Shown one piece after another: positions 1 to 8,830 of a DNA stretch of 64,000 nt. The notes under the pieces are model-generated. The model was not told the DNA's origin. It was given only the letters and a program-made list of their open reading frames with translations, and did not search any database. The position numbers and the translations under genes are program-made. Position 1 is the first letter of the stretch. Every line of letters begins with the position of its first letter. Source of the stretch: Lachnospiraceae bacterium UBA3282 (lineage in GTDB: Bacteria; Bacillota; Clostridia; Lachnospirales; Lachnospiraceae); assembly GCA_002361735.1 (NCBI GenBank), contig DETS01000031.1:41387-105386 (forward strand), in the 5' to 3' direction.

Positions 1-1260
1 ATTGGTCAACCATCTTTTACCCGTCTCATAGACCGCGCTCAACACAAAGGCAAGCAGGAAAAACAGGAACACACAAACACTTACATGAAATTTGATCTCG
101 AATGCCGCCAGAAAACCGCCAATCGATCCGTAGACGAGGGAAAACAGAACAAACGCCTTTGCAAGGACTGCCGCCCAATCATAACAGTCGTTATGATTTG
201 TTTTTACAAGAGAGACATCCGCTGTATCCAAAGACCGCCCGCGCACCTGCCCGCTTTCCTGCCGACATGACAGATACTGCTCCAAAGGATGCTCTATCGC
301 CATCTGCTCCTCGATACATGCCGCCCTACGGATCCCGCCTGCGCTTAAGATTTCTCCCAACACATTCTCCAGCTCGCCAAGTTCCGTGAGATAACGGCTG
401 CACAGGTTCAAACCCGCATCCTGCCAGAATAATTGAATCGGATAATCCTTAGCAAGCAGGAGCCTGCATAAGCCGTACAAACACTCCATCAGAGCGTCGT
501 TTTCGCCCGCATCCTCCCCCAGCGGAAGCAGCACATTCACCTTTTCCCTGCCGGCTGCCAGACGCTCCCGCACCATCATCTTCCCCTGTTTTGCCGATAA
601 CTTCCAGTGAATGTTTTTCAGCTCATCCCCGGCAATATATTCTCTGATCTCATAATCGGGATTGTACTCCGTTCCCCGTTTTTTACTCTCATCCTCCTTG
701 GGAAACCCTTCCATGCGCTCATAACGTTCTTGTGCATCTTCCTCATCCGAAAAGGAACACCATACCAGGATCTGCGTATCAGCATCCGCTTGATACGTTA
801 GGTAAAACAGGTGCAGCAGATCGTACACCTTACAGGTTTCCACACTTACTCTGACTCCGCCCGCATAGCGGCTGTTCAGCAAAAACGGCAGTCTTCCGCC
901 TTTTCCCGGAGCTGCCCACAGCTTCTCCCGCCTCTCCTCGGTACTCCCCGTAAAAACATTCCCGAAACGGTAGGTTACGTCGATTGCAAAGCCGGCAAAG
1001 CGCAGCGGATTCTCAAAACGGATCTCCCCTGAAATATCCGTGTTTTTCCCCACACGGCGATACGGCAGCACCGTTTTTACCCGAATACGGTCCCGTGCCG
1101 TCCACAGCGCGGCAGCCGATAAAATAGCACATGTTATTAACAGCAGCAGTATCAGAAAGAGAAGATAACTTCTGAAAAACTGCCACATCCACAATAACAC
1201 GGCAAATACTGCGAGAAATCGGATCGTTCCTTTTACGCTCAGCCGCAGCTTCTTTTCCAT
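1..1260 (-). CDS. DUF58 family protein, 3' end beyond window, apparent fusion to a further membrane region
   Basis: The frame stays open from an ATG at 1260 to the window edge (420 codons seen). Two membrane segments lie near residues 11-28 and 32-48. The DUF58 signature follows around residues 203-227: an R-E-Y-x-x-G-D-E core, then NIHWKLSAK and MMVRE. After about residue 345 the frame continues into two more hydrophobic stretches (about 363-385 and 394-410), which ordinary DUF58 proteins do not need; this resembles the start of a TgpA-type transglutaminase membrane region. The start codon overlaps the MoxR stop by one base (TGATG), so the two are translationally coupled. DUF58 proteins usually work with a MoxR ATPase in envelope-related chaperone or assembly systems; the exact function here is unknown. 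The fused part is an inference because its end is not visible. Confidence 0.8.
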   Translation of the reverse strand, partial: MEKKLRLSVKGTIRFLAVFAVLLWMWQFFRSYLLFLILLLLITCAILSAAALWTARDRIRVKTVLPYRRVGKNTDISGEIRFENPLRFAGFAIDVTYRFGNVFTGSTEERREKLWAAPGKGGRLPFLLNSRYAGGVRVSVETCKVYDLLHLFYLTYQADADTQILVWCSFSDEEDAQERYERMEGFPKEDESKKRGTEYNPDYEIREYIAGDELKNIHWKLSAKQGKMMVRERLAAGREKVNVLLPLGEDAGENDALMECLYGLCRLLLAKDYPIQLFWQDAGLNLCSRYLTELGELENVLGEILSAGGIRRAACIEEQMAIEHPLEQYLSCRQESGQVRGRSLDTADVSLVKTNHNDCYDWAAVLAKAFVLFSLVYGSIGGFLAAFEIKFHVSVCVFLFFLLAFVLSAVYETGKRWLTN

Positions 1261-2180
1261 CAAACTGCATGTATCCTTTCCGTGATCCCTGCGATCATAT
1301 TCGACACATCCATGCCCTCCGCTCTCGCGCGGGCATTCAGCCGGATACGATGCTTCCACACATCGTCTATCACTGCCAAAACATCTTCCGGGACCACATA
1401 CTCTCCGCCCCGCATCATCGCCATTGCCTTTGCCATCTTAAGCAGCGCGATGCTGCCGCGCGGACTGATCCCCAGCGCAATGCGGGGTTCCCTCCTCGTC
1501 TCCTCCGTCAGGTTGATGATATACTCATGGATCTTATCATCCACATACAGCTGCTCTGTCTGTGAGCGCAGCTCCATCAGACGTTCTATCGTCATCACGC
1601 TCCTGACCTGCTCAAGCCCCTGTCCCGCGCTTCCTTTGAGGATATCGATCGCCGCCGTATGAGAGGGGTAGCCCATACTCAAACAGATCATAAAGCGATC
1701 CAGCTGTGATTCCGGCAAAAGCTGTGTCCCCGACGAGCCAAAGGGGTTCTCTGTCGCGATGACCGTGAAAGGCACCGGCAACGGATAGGATACGCCGTCT
1801 ACCGTAACTCTTGCCTCTTCCATCACCTCCAGCAGCGCAGACTGCGTCTTTGAGGAAGTACGGTTTAATTCGTCCGCCAGAAAAAGATTGCTAAACACCG
1901 CGCCCTTTTTATACTCAAACGCTCCCGTCGCGCTGTTATACATGGTAAACCCGACGATATCGCTCGGAAGCACATCCGGCGTAAACTGCATCCTTTTATA
2001 AGAAAGTGCCATGGCTTTTCCCAGCGCCATCGCCAGTGTGGTCTTACCGACGCCCGGGATATCTTCCAGCAGCACATGCCCGCCCGCAAGGATGGCGGCA
2101 AGCGACTTGCGGATCACCCAGTCTTTTCCTTTTACGACTTTATTCACTTCGCTGACGATCTGTTCCAGTTCCTGATTCAT
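1260..2180 (-). CDS. MoxR-type AAA+ ATPase
   Basis: A 306-residue AAA+ ATPase of the MoxR family. Walker A is GVGKTT near residue 44, Walker B is LFLADELNR near residue 105, and sensor 1 is IATENP near residue 143. A C-terminal lid domain carries the GISPRGS motif. The ATG at 2180 was chosen over one 12 bases upstream because GGAGG lies five bases before it. Its stop overlaps the start of the DUF58 gene by one base. MoxR ATPases are thought to act as chaperones for maturation of partner proteins, and the DUF58/transglutaminase pairing is the usual context. No regulator is visible beside it. Confidence 0.92.
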   Translation of the reverse strand: MNQELEQIVSEVNKVVKGKDWVIRKSLAAILAGGHVLLEDIPGVGKTTLAMALGKAMALSYKRMQFTPDVLPSDIVGFTMYNSATGAFEYKKGAVFSNLFLADELNRTSSKTQSALLEVMEEARVTVDGVSYPLPVPFTVIATENPFGSSGTQLLPESQLDRFMICLSMGYPSHTAAIDILKGSAGQGLEQVRSVMTIERLMELRSQTEQLYVDDKIHEYIINLTEETRREPRIALGISPRGSIALLKMAKAMAMMRGGEYVVPEDVLAVIDDVWKHRIRLNARARAEGMDVSNMIAGITERIHAV

Positions 2181-2290
2181 GTTAACCTCCATGCCGAAGC
2201 TCTTTTTTCAAAGGCACGCGTCGGGAATATCAAAGTTTTCCGAAGGAATACTTTCCTCGACATGCGATTTCGCGTTTGAGCCAAAGCCGC

Positions 2291-3286
2291 CTACAAACGA
2301 ACGCGGTACCACAGATTCCGCCACAGCTCCCACTGGATTTTACAATAGGCAGGGAAATGTGAAAACGCAAAGCGCACCCGCCTTTTCCTCCCCTCCGAAG
2401 AACAGACAAGGCGCAGCCCTGCCGCCGTTCCCTGCAGCCAGCTTTTTCCCAGTTTCTTTTTTACAAAAAAGACGGTCTTGATCAAAAAACCCGCCAGCAG
2501 AAAAGGAAGATTCAAAAGAATCTGTACAGGCGGCATATTCTTATAAACCAGATAAACACTGTTTCTGGCGGAGAGCTTTACCTTAAAGGCATTGTGGCGT
2601 GACCCCGAGACGCCGCTTCCCGCATGGCGCACCACCGCCTCCGGCACATAGAGATTGCGATAACCGTGTATCCCGGCACGGTATCCGATATCCACATCCT
2701 CCAGATACGCGAAATGATTCTCGTCCAGCAGACCGATTTTTTCAAGGATGCTCCTGCGGTAAATGCAGGCACCGCCGCAGGCGGAAAAAATCCGTCTCGG
2801 CTTATCATACTTTTCCCGCTGTTTATCCTTCCCTGCGGCAAACGCCCAGCCCAGCGCGCAGTAATAGTCCCCCGCATCGTCGATCCGCTCCGGATGGTAG
2901 AGATTTACCATCCGCGCGGCCGCGGAAAAGGCTTTGGGATCCCGATCGAGCGCCATTTCCAACGCACGGACAAAGCCGGGCTCCGCAACCGTGTCATTAT
3001 TTAATAAAATAACATACGTTGTTTTATCTTTTTCACTCTCCTGAATGCCTGCATTTACCGCCACACAGAAACCGTAGTTTTTCTCCATTGACAGCAGACG
3101 GACAGAGGGAAACTTCTCCTGTACCAGTTCTCTGCTCCCGTCCGTCGAGCCATTATCCACCACGATCACCCCGGCAGGCTCCCCTGCCAGCGAGGTCAGG
3201 CAGTTCTCGATATATTTCATCCCATTATAGTTGGGAATGATGATTGTCGAGCGGATTTTGCCGTCCGTCTTTTTTTCCTGCGGCAT
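2291..3286 (-). CDS. GT2 glycosyltransferase, rhamnosyltransferase (WbbL-like) type
   Basis: A 331-residue family 2 glycosyltransferase with a GT-A fold. The nucleotide-binding start is TIIIPNYNG near residue 14, VVDNGSTDGS follows near residue 41, and the metal-binding region is LLNNDT near residue 94. The later FAYLEDVDIGYR block is typical of the rhamnosyltransferase subgroup (ED/DxD acceptor loop). A hydrophobic stretch near residues 260-280 probably tethers it to the membrane. The ATG at 3286 has GGGAGG six bases upstream; two upstream in-frame starts lack this. It follows the other GT2 gene by 11 bases, so both are probably co-transcribed. Rhamnose transfer is inferred from family resemblance and the nearby rml genes; the acceptor is unknown. 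Confidence 0.85.
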   Translation of the reverse strand: MPQEKKTDGKIRSTIIIPNYNGMKYIENCLTSLAGEPAGVIVVDNGSTDGSRELVQEKFPSVRLLSMEKNYGFCVAVNAGIQESEKDKTTYVILLNNDTVAEPGFVRALEMALDRDPKAFSAAARMVNLYHPERIDDAGDYYCALGWAFAAGKDKQREKYDKPRRIFSACGGACIYRRSILEKIGLLDENHFAYLEDVDIGYRAGIHGYRNLYVPEAVVRHAGSGVSGSRHNAFKVKLSARNSVYLVYKNMPPVQILLNLPFLLAGFLIKTVFFVKKKLGKSWLQGTAAGLRLVCSSEGRKRRVRFAFSHFPAYCKIQWELWRNLWYRVRL

Positions 3287-3297
3287 AATGACCTCCC

Positions 3298-4719
3298 TCA
3301 TATGCGAATCGTAATCCCCGGATCCCAAACGACAAGATATCCTTTCCGCCGCACCGCCTCACCCAGCGCCATGCTCAGCTTCCGATACCCCGCCTCGTCA
3401 CAGGTCAGCCCCGACATGTCCGCAATGCGGATTTTCTTTTTCTCCCGCCCCGTTTTTACCTGAATACACTTTTCCCGATAGGGCAGCCCCGTAACTTCAT
3501 AATATAACGGTTGTAATTCTTTCCGCAGTCTCATACAGCGGATGTCAACTGCCGCACAATCCCGGCGCAGCACGGCGAGATGTGTGCTCCCTCCCGTAAA
3601 CCGTGCGGGCAGCCCCTCGTACAGACACTGCCCTTCCTCATCATAAGCACCCGCAAAAATACATCCCTTTCCGTCAAGGATCCGTCCGCCCACCATGCCA
3701 GCGTCCCGTCTTTCCTCCAACAGATCCTTCTCGTAGACAATGCGGTAAAATCCCAGATGCAGACTGTGTTCCACCTGTACCCGCCAGTTCCTTCCGGCAC
3801 AGAAGTCCTCAAGCGCCCGCCTTCCCGCCTCGTAAGCGTAAGTTTTGCTTCCCGTGTTCAATGCCGTGGAATCCCTGTGGGAACGCCAGTGATAGAGCAC
3901 TTTCGGGATATGGCAGATGCGTATCGCCTGCGGAGTAAGAGCGTCCTCCTGCCAAAGACTGTCCACCACCCGCAGCACCAGATCGTAATCCTGCGCACCG
4001 TCATAATCCGCCCGCAGTTTCAGACGCTTCATCAGCGATGCCTCCACCGCCAAAAAATGACAGATATAGTTGTTTGATAAAATTAAATCCAGATTAAATC
4101 CTTTCTTTTTATTAGGAAATACAAAGGTTTGCATGCCCTCGTCATACTTGTCCTCGTCAGAATACAGGAGCGCGGGAGTATTGCCCTCCCGTCTGCCCTT
4201 TTGTACGGCAAGCGCCATCTCATATAACGCATCAGGTGTTATGAAATCATCATGATCGAGGAGCGCAATGTAATCTCCCCCCGCCATGTCGATTCCCGCA
4301 TTGGTGTTTTCGGCAATGCCCCTGTTCTCCGAAAGACGGCTATAGCGGATCCGCAGATCCCCTGTCTCATGAATGAGCTGCCGCACCGTGCGCTCTACGT
4401 CACCGCCTGCGCTCGCATCCGCAATCACCAGTTCCCAACGGGCATAACTCTGCGCCTGCACGGAAGCGATCATCTCCCGCAGATATGTCTCCTTCGTCTC
4501 GTAAGCCGGCACCACAATGCTGAACAGACAGGAGGCATCCGCCGTCTCCTGCCGCTGCTTTTCCAATGTCTCCGCATCCGGGGCAAGGTAGCGGTAATCC
4601 GCCTTTTTCTCCTCCCGCACACGCTCCGCCGCCGCGTAAAACGTCCCCGCCAGCCCGTTCTTTTTCAGATAGTTTACGGTTTTTCTCACATTGTCGAGCC
4701 GCAGTATCCGATTTCCCAT
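3298..4719 (-). CDS. GT2 glycosyltransferase with C-terminal accessory region
   Basis: A 473-residue glycosyltransferase. About 60 charged residues precede the GT2 domain, which starts at FSIVVPAYETKETYL near residue 66. Metal-binding LLDHDD lies near residue 155, and ICHIPKVLYHWRSH, a block typical of bacterial cell-wall GT2 proteins, lies near residue 270. The last 150 residues have no clear second catalytic motif. GGAG stands eight bases before the ATG at 4719. A strong hairpin with a T tract (4740-4780) lies just 21 bases upstream of that ATG, leaving no obvious room for a separate promoter, so expression may depend on read-through from the phosphoglucomutase gene. Sugar and acceptor cannot be read from sequence. 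Confidence 0.85.
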   Translation of the reverse strand: MGNRILRLDNVRKTVNYLKKNGLAGTFYAAAERVREEKKADYRYLAPDAETLEKQRQETADASCLFSIVVPAYETKETYLREMIASVQAQSYARWELVIADASAGGDVERTVRQLIHETGDLRIRYSRLSENRGIAENTNAGIDMAGGDYIALLDHDDFITPDALYEMALAVQKGRREGNTPALLYSDEDKYDEGMQTFVFPNKKKGFNLDLILSNNYICHFLAVEASLMKRLKLRADYDGAQDYDLVLRVVDSLWQEDALTPQAIRICHIPKVLYHWRSHRDSTALNTGSKTYAYEAGRRALEDFCAGRNWRVQVEHSLHLGFYRIVYEKDLLEERRDAGMVGGRILDGKGCIFAGAYDEEGQCLYEGLPARFTGGSTHLAVLRRDCAAVDIRCMRLRKELQPLYYEVTGLPYREKCIQVKTGREKKKIRIADMSGLTCDEAGYRKLSMALGEAVRRKGYLVVWDPGITIRI

Positions 4720-4739
4720 TACATTGTCTCCTAATTTTG

Positions 4740-4780
4740 AAAAGGACCGCCCCGCGCTTTTATGCCGGGGCGGTCCTTTT
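4740..4780 (-). terminator. Strong hairpin terminator after phosphoglucomutase gene
   Basis: A 15-base arm (AAAAGGACCGCCCCG) pairs perfectly with its complement across an 11-base loop, and the A/T ends give a U tract on either strand. It begins six bases after the phosphoglucomutase stop. It also ends 21 bases before the next start codon, so it could act as an attenuator for the downstream GT2 pair. Confidence 0.85.
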
Positions 4781-4785
4781 ATGCC

Positions 4786-6507
4786 TTAAATATTCTTCTT
4801 CACTTCCTCAGTCAGACGATCCAGTCTCGCCTGCGCGTCCTCAAGGCTTGTGCCCTTCACACCCATGTAGAATTTGATCTTCGGCTCCGTACCGGAAGGT
4901 CTCGCACAGCACCAGGAATCTTCCGTCAGATCAAAGTAGAGAACGTTCGACTGCGGCAGTCCTGTCTTTCCTTTCGCTCCGGTCTCCAGATTCAGAGTCT
5001 CCCCTGTTTTATAATCCCTGAACTCCTTCACGGAAAGCTCCCCAAAGCTCTTGGGCGGATTCTGACGCAGTTTGTTCATCAGATCCTCGATCTCCTTCGC
5101 GCCCTCGACACCCTTCTTGGTGATGGAATACTGTCCCTCTTTATAATAACCGTATTTTTCATAGAGGTTGATCATCTGATCCCAGACGGTAATGCCCTGT
5201 TTCTTGCACCATGCCGCCATCTCGCACAGGCACATCACGGCAACGATCGCGTCCTTATCTCTCGCATGGGTGCCTGCCAGACAGCCGTAGCTCTCCTCTA
5301 AGCCGAACACATAGTTGTTGGAGCCGCTCTGCTCAAAGAGTTTGATCTGCTCGCCGATGAACTTAAAGCCTGTCAGCACTTCGATAAATCTGACCTTATA
5401 ATCCTCCGAGATCGCCCGTGCCATGTTGGTGGTCACGATCGTGGTCACCAGAGCGGGATTTTCAGGCATCTTGCCCACAGCCGTTCTCTCACGCAGGATA
5501 TACTCCGCAATCAGCATCCCGGACATATTCCCCGTGAAAGGCACATACTCGCCGGTCTTTGTATCAAGCGCATAGATACCGAGTCTGTCCGCATCGGGGT
5601 CGGTCGCCAGCACAATATCGGCTTTCTTCTCCTTCGCCAGTTTCAAAGCCAGCGTAAATGCCTTGGGATCTTCCGGGTTCGGATACTCTAAGGTCGTAAA
5701 GTTGGGATCGGGCATCTCCTGCTCAGGCACCACGTACACATTCTTGAAGCCCAGCTCCGAAAGGATGCGCCTGACCGGTACATTGCCCGTACCGTTGAAC
5801 GGCGAGTAAACGATCTTCATATCCTCCGCCATCTCCTGTATCACTTCGGGATGGATGATCTGCTTCTTTAACTCAACCATGTACTTGTCGTCGATTTCCT
5901 TACCGATCACCTCATAGAGCCCGGCTTTCTTTGCCTCCTCCTTATCCATGGTCTTTACGGTATGGTAATCGGTCACATTGTTGACTTCGGTAATGATTTC
6001 CTGATCCTTGGGTGCCGTCACCTGCGCGCCGTCCTCCCAATAACACTTGTAACCGTTGTACTCCGGCGGATTATGGCTTGCTGTGATCACGATACCGGAA
6101 ATACAGCCAAGCTCTCTTAACGCAAAGGATAACTCAGGCGTAGGGCGAAGCGCATCGAACACATAAGCTTTGATGCCGTTCGCGGCAAGGCAGAGCGCCG
6201 CTTCATCCGCAAACTCGGGAGACATCCTTCTGGAATCGTAGGCGATCGCCACACCCTTTTTCTCACCGCCCTGTTTCTTTATGTAGTTGGCAAGTCCCTG
6301 CGTTGCCTTGCGCACCGTGTAGATGTTCATGCGGTTCGTGCCCGCACCGATCACGCCGCGCAGTCCGCCCGTACCGAATGCAAGCTCCTTGTAAAAGCGG
6401 TCCTCGATCTCCTTTTCGTCATTGCGGATTGCCAAAAGCTCCTGCTTGGTTGCCTCGTCAAAGTAAGAATCCTCCAGCCAAAACTGAAACTGCTCTTTGT
6501 AGCCCAT
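4786..6507 (-). CDS. pgcA: Phosphoglucomutase / phospho-sugar mutase
   Basis: A 573-residue alpha-D-phosphohexomutase that interconverts glucose 6-phosphate and glucose 1-phosphate, the precursor of dTDP-rhamnose and UDP-glucose/UDP-uronic acids made by other genes here. The catalytic phosphoserine loop is TASHNPPEYNGYK (Ser144). The metal-binding loop is TDPDADRLG near residue 296, the sugar-binding loop contains GLEESYG near residue 400, and the phosphate-binding RPSGTEPKIK is near residue 543. Length fits the Firmicutes PgcA type. GGAGGG stands seven bases before the ATG. It has its own sigma-A-like promoter (6588-6616) and a strong terminator (4740-4780), so it can be expressed independently of the cluster. 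Mannose specificity cannot be excluded. Confidence 0.93.
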   Translation of the reverse strand: MGYKEQFQFWLEDSYFDEATKQELLAIRNDEKEIEDRFYKELAFGTGGLRGVIGAGTNRMNIYTVRKATQGLANYIKKQGGEKKGVAIAYDSRRMSPEFADEAALCLAANGIKAYVFDALRPTPELSFALRELGCISGIVITASHNPPEYNGYKCYWEDGAQVTAPKDQEIITEVNNVTDYHTVKTMDKEEAKKAGLYEVIGKEIDDKYMVELKKQIIHPEVIQEMAEDMKIVYSPFNGTGNVPVRRILSELGFKNVYVVPEQEMPDPNFTTLEYPNPEDPKAFTLALKLAKEKKADIVLATDPDADRLGIYALDTKTGEYVPFTGNMSGMLIAEYILRERTAVGKMPENPALVTTIVTTNMARAISEDYKVRFIEVLTGFKFIGEQIKLFEQSGSNNYVFGLEESYGCLAGTHARDKDAIVAVMCLCEMAAWCKKQGITVWDQMINLYEKYGYYKEGQYSITKKGVEGAKEIEDLMNKLRQNPPKSFGELSVKEFRDYKTGETLNLETGAKGKTGLPQSNVLYFDLTEDSWCCARPSGTEPKIKFYMGVKGTSLEDAQARLDRLTEEVKKNI

Positions 6508-6587
6508 TTTGAAACCCTCCTTATTATATTATAACATTTGTTATTAAATACTGATTTCCTCCTTTCGGATTCACTTCTTTATAAAAG

Positions 6588-6616
6588 ATTATAGTAAAAG
6601 CAGATGCTTCGGTCAA
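6588..6616 (-). promoter_or_regulatory. Sigma-A-like promoter of phosphoglucomutase gene
   Basis: On the minus strand TTGACC (6616-6611) and TATAAT (6593-6588) are separated by exactly 17 bases. Transcription would start near 6581, giving a leader of about 75 bases before the ATG at 6507. The promoter lies between the stop of the double GT2 gene and the mutase. Confidence 0.75.
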
Positions 6617-6622
6617 GGTATT

Positions 6623-8671
6623 TCACGCTTCTGCCTGCTCTGTTTTATTCGCGGGAATTTTCAGCGCGAAGTCACTCCGATCCAACGAAAAATTGGGATT
6701 ATAGTAGGGATCCCCCTTCTCCAGAAGTGTCTTCCACCGCTTCCGAAACAGCTCTGATTCCTTTTCATAGCGCGCAGCATTCTGCCCGCTGCCGTCAGAC
6801 CCTCTGGAGGCGGACTCATAATGATAGAGTTCCGCAAAGGGCGTAAACACATTCACAAATCCCGCCTTCCAGGCGCGGACGCAGAGATCGACATCGTTTA
6901 AGGAAACCGCAAACGCCTGCTCGAGACCTCCCAGTTTAACAAACAGCGCCTTTTTCATCATCAGGCAGGCGCCCGTCACCGCCATCACATTCTGCGCGTA
7001 ACAGAGTCTTCCCATATAACCCAGATTTTGACTTGCCACGCGATAATGGCTGTGCCCTGCCGTCCTGTGCGCGCCAAGCCCCAACACCACGCCCGCGTGC
7101 TGGATCGTCCTGTCCTCATAATACAGCTTTGCTCCCACAGCGCCCACATCCTTTCGCTGGGCATACATCAACATTTCTTCGATCCAATCCGGGGTAATGA
7201 CCTGGGTATCGTTGTTCAAAAGAAGCACATATTCGCCCGTTGCCTGGGTGACACCCAGATTATTGATCCGCGAATAGTTAAAGTCCCCTTTGTAGGTGAT
7301 GACCCTGACCGCCGGATTTTCCTGTATTTTCTGATAATACGTAAAGATTTCTTCCGTCGTACTGTTGTTCTCCACCACGATGATCTCGATGTTGTCGTAA
7401 GTGCTGCGCTCGAGGATGGAGGTAATGCAGCGGCTCAAATCCTCCAGGTGGTCCCTGTTGGGAATGATAACGGACACCTTGGGATTGCCGAGGATCTCAT
7501 ATTTGATCTGAAAAATGGTCTCAAACGCCTTGGTGGAGGAAATGGAAAAGTTCTTAAAGCCCTGCGCCTTCAAATGAGCCGCCACCGCTCCCTTTGCCGC
7601 CTCGATCGCGTAGGTCTTCGCGTTGATGTCGGAAGCTACGCTGCCCGCGTGAGACCTCCAGTAATACATCAGCTTCGGTATATGCACCACGCACTTTGCC
7701 CGGGCAGTGAGCCGCAGGATCATGTCATGGTCCTGACTGCCGTCAAATTCGGAGCGGAACAGCTCCGTTCCGTCCAGAAGACGTCTGGCAAAGGCGCTGA
7801 AATGACAGATATAATTGTTTGCCCGCAGATTATCCGGCGCAAAATCCGGCTTGAAATGCAGGGTGATCATATCGTCGATGGTGCCGCTCCCCTTAAAGGT
7901 CGCCTCATCACAGTAAATATAGTCCGCCCCCTGTTCACAGATTGCCTTCGCATATTCGTAAAGGACGCTGGGATGCAGCACGTCGTCGTGATCGAACAGG
8001 GCAATGTAATTTCCCGAAGACATGGCGAGGCAGGCGTTCGTATTACCGGAGATCCCCTCATTTTTCGGCAGTTTCTTATAGAGGATGCGGCAGTACAGAC
8101 TGCTGCTGGGACGCAGATAGAGCTTATCGTGCTCCATATATTCCTTACAGATCTGCTCCACATAGGCATGTTCCTCATCCGAACCGTCCGCCAGACACAG
8201 CTCCCAGTTTTCATATGTCTGATCCGTCACGGACTCGATCGCCTGACGCAGAAAATCCTCCGGCGTATTGTAAAGGGGCATGAGGATGCTGAATTTCACA
8301 TCTTTATCAAATTTAGTCAGCCGCTGTCTCGCCGCTTCCTCCAAATTCGGGAAACTGGCGGTTCCGTGCTGCACCCTCGCCTTTTTCTCGATGGCCTTTG
8401 CATTCAATTTTCTGAGGATTCCCTTAAGGCTGCCGTAATAACCAAGGCGCTCCTTCGTGCGCTGCACCTTATGCAAAAACGCACGCAGCGGTTTCGAGAG
8501 CCGCCACAGCAGACTGCCCTTGATTCTTTGCAGCTTCCCTGTCGCCTCCGCCTCGTTTCTCTCCGCCACCGCAAGCTTCTCCGAGAGCGCTCTGCCGCGC
8601 TTCTGCTCGCGCCTGTAAGCTTCTTTGTAGTAGCGGAGCGCTTCTGCTTCCGTCATGTCCTTTCTATCCAT
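6623..8671 (-). CDS. Double-domain GT2 glycosyltransferase
   Basis: A 682-residue protein with two complete GT2 domains in tandem. An N-terminal coiled-coil-like region (about 1-55) and a basic linker come first. Domain 1 starts at FSILMPLYNTPEDFL (about residue 127) with metal-binding ALFDHDD. Domain 2 starts at VSVIIPNRDHLEDL (about residue 410) with LLLNNDTQV and the acceptor block SLNDVDLC. Such double GT2 proteins often build alternating or repeating units of rhamnan-type glycans; that role is inferred here. The ATG at 8671 has AAAGG nine bases upstream; a longer frame reading into the intergenic palindrome was rejected. A 119-base inverted-repeat element separates it from the GT2 gene upstream. 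Confidence 0.88.
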   Translation of the reverse strand: MDRKDMTEAEALRYYKEAYRREQKRGRALSEKLAVAERNEAEATGKLQRIKGSLLWRLSKPLRAFLHKVQRTKERLGYYGSLKGILRKLNAKAIEKKARVQHGTASFPNLEEAARQRLTKFDKDVKFSILMPLYNTPEDFLRQAIESVTDQTYENWELCLADGSDEEHAYVEQICKEYMEHDKLYLRPSSSLYCRILYKKLPKNEGISGNTNACLAMSSGNYIALFDHDDVLHPSVLYEYAKAICEQGADYIYCDEATFKGSGTIDDMITLHFKPDFAPDNLRANNYICHFSAFARRLLDGTELFRSEFDGSQDHDMILRLTARAKCVVHIPKLMYYWRSHAGSVASDINAKTYAIEAAKGAVAAHLKAQGFKNFSISSTKAFETIFQIKYEILGNPKVSVIIPNRDHLEDLSRCITSILERSTYDNIEIIVVENNSTTEEIFTYYQKIQENPAVRVITYKGDFNYSRINNLGVTQATGEYVLLLNNDTQVITPDWIEEMLMYAQRKDVGAVGAKLYYEDRTIQHAGVVLGLGAHRTAGHSHYRVASQNLGYMGRLCYAQNVMAVTGACLMMKKALFVKLGGLEQAFAVSLNDVDLCVRAWKAGFVNVFTPFAELYHYESASRGSDGSGQNAARYEKESELFRKRWKTLLEKGDPYYNPNFSLDRSDFALKIPANKTEQAEA

Positions 8672-8704
8672 ATGGAAAATCCTTTCTATCGCTGTTTGGC
8701 TGTT

Positions 8705-8823
8705 GGCACCTAGTTTGTAATTTTCCCCGCAAATCCCGGAGCACTGTTTGAGAACAGTAAATGCCACAGGCATTAACTGCACGAGTTTGCGGAGGGTTAA
8801 GGGGGAATTGCAAACTAGGTGCC
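8705..8823. repeat. Long intercistronic inverted repeat
   Basis: The 18-base ends (8705-8722 and 8806-8823, GGCACCTAGTTTG core) are inverted copies with one mismatch. Inside, further partly matching segments (CCCCGCAAA versus TTTGCGG) continue the stem, and two small hairpins sit at the centre: CTGTT/AACAG at 8744-8757 and AATGCC/GGCATT at 8760-8774. It begins about eight bases after the stop of the 799-residue GT gene. No T tract follows, so it is not a standard terminator. Confidence 0.8.
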
Positions 8824-8830
8824 CTACCAT

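Noticed and set aside
8705..8823. Invertible promoter flanked by inverted repeats, as in Bacteroides capsule loci
   Set aside because: The inside is itself largely palindromic, it lies between co-directional operon genes, and no site-specific recombinase gene is in the window. Flipping would change little.
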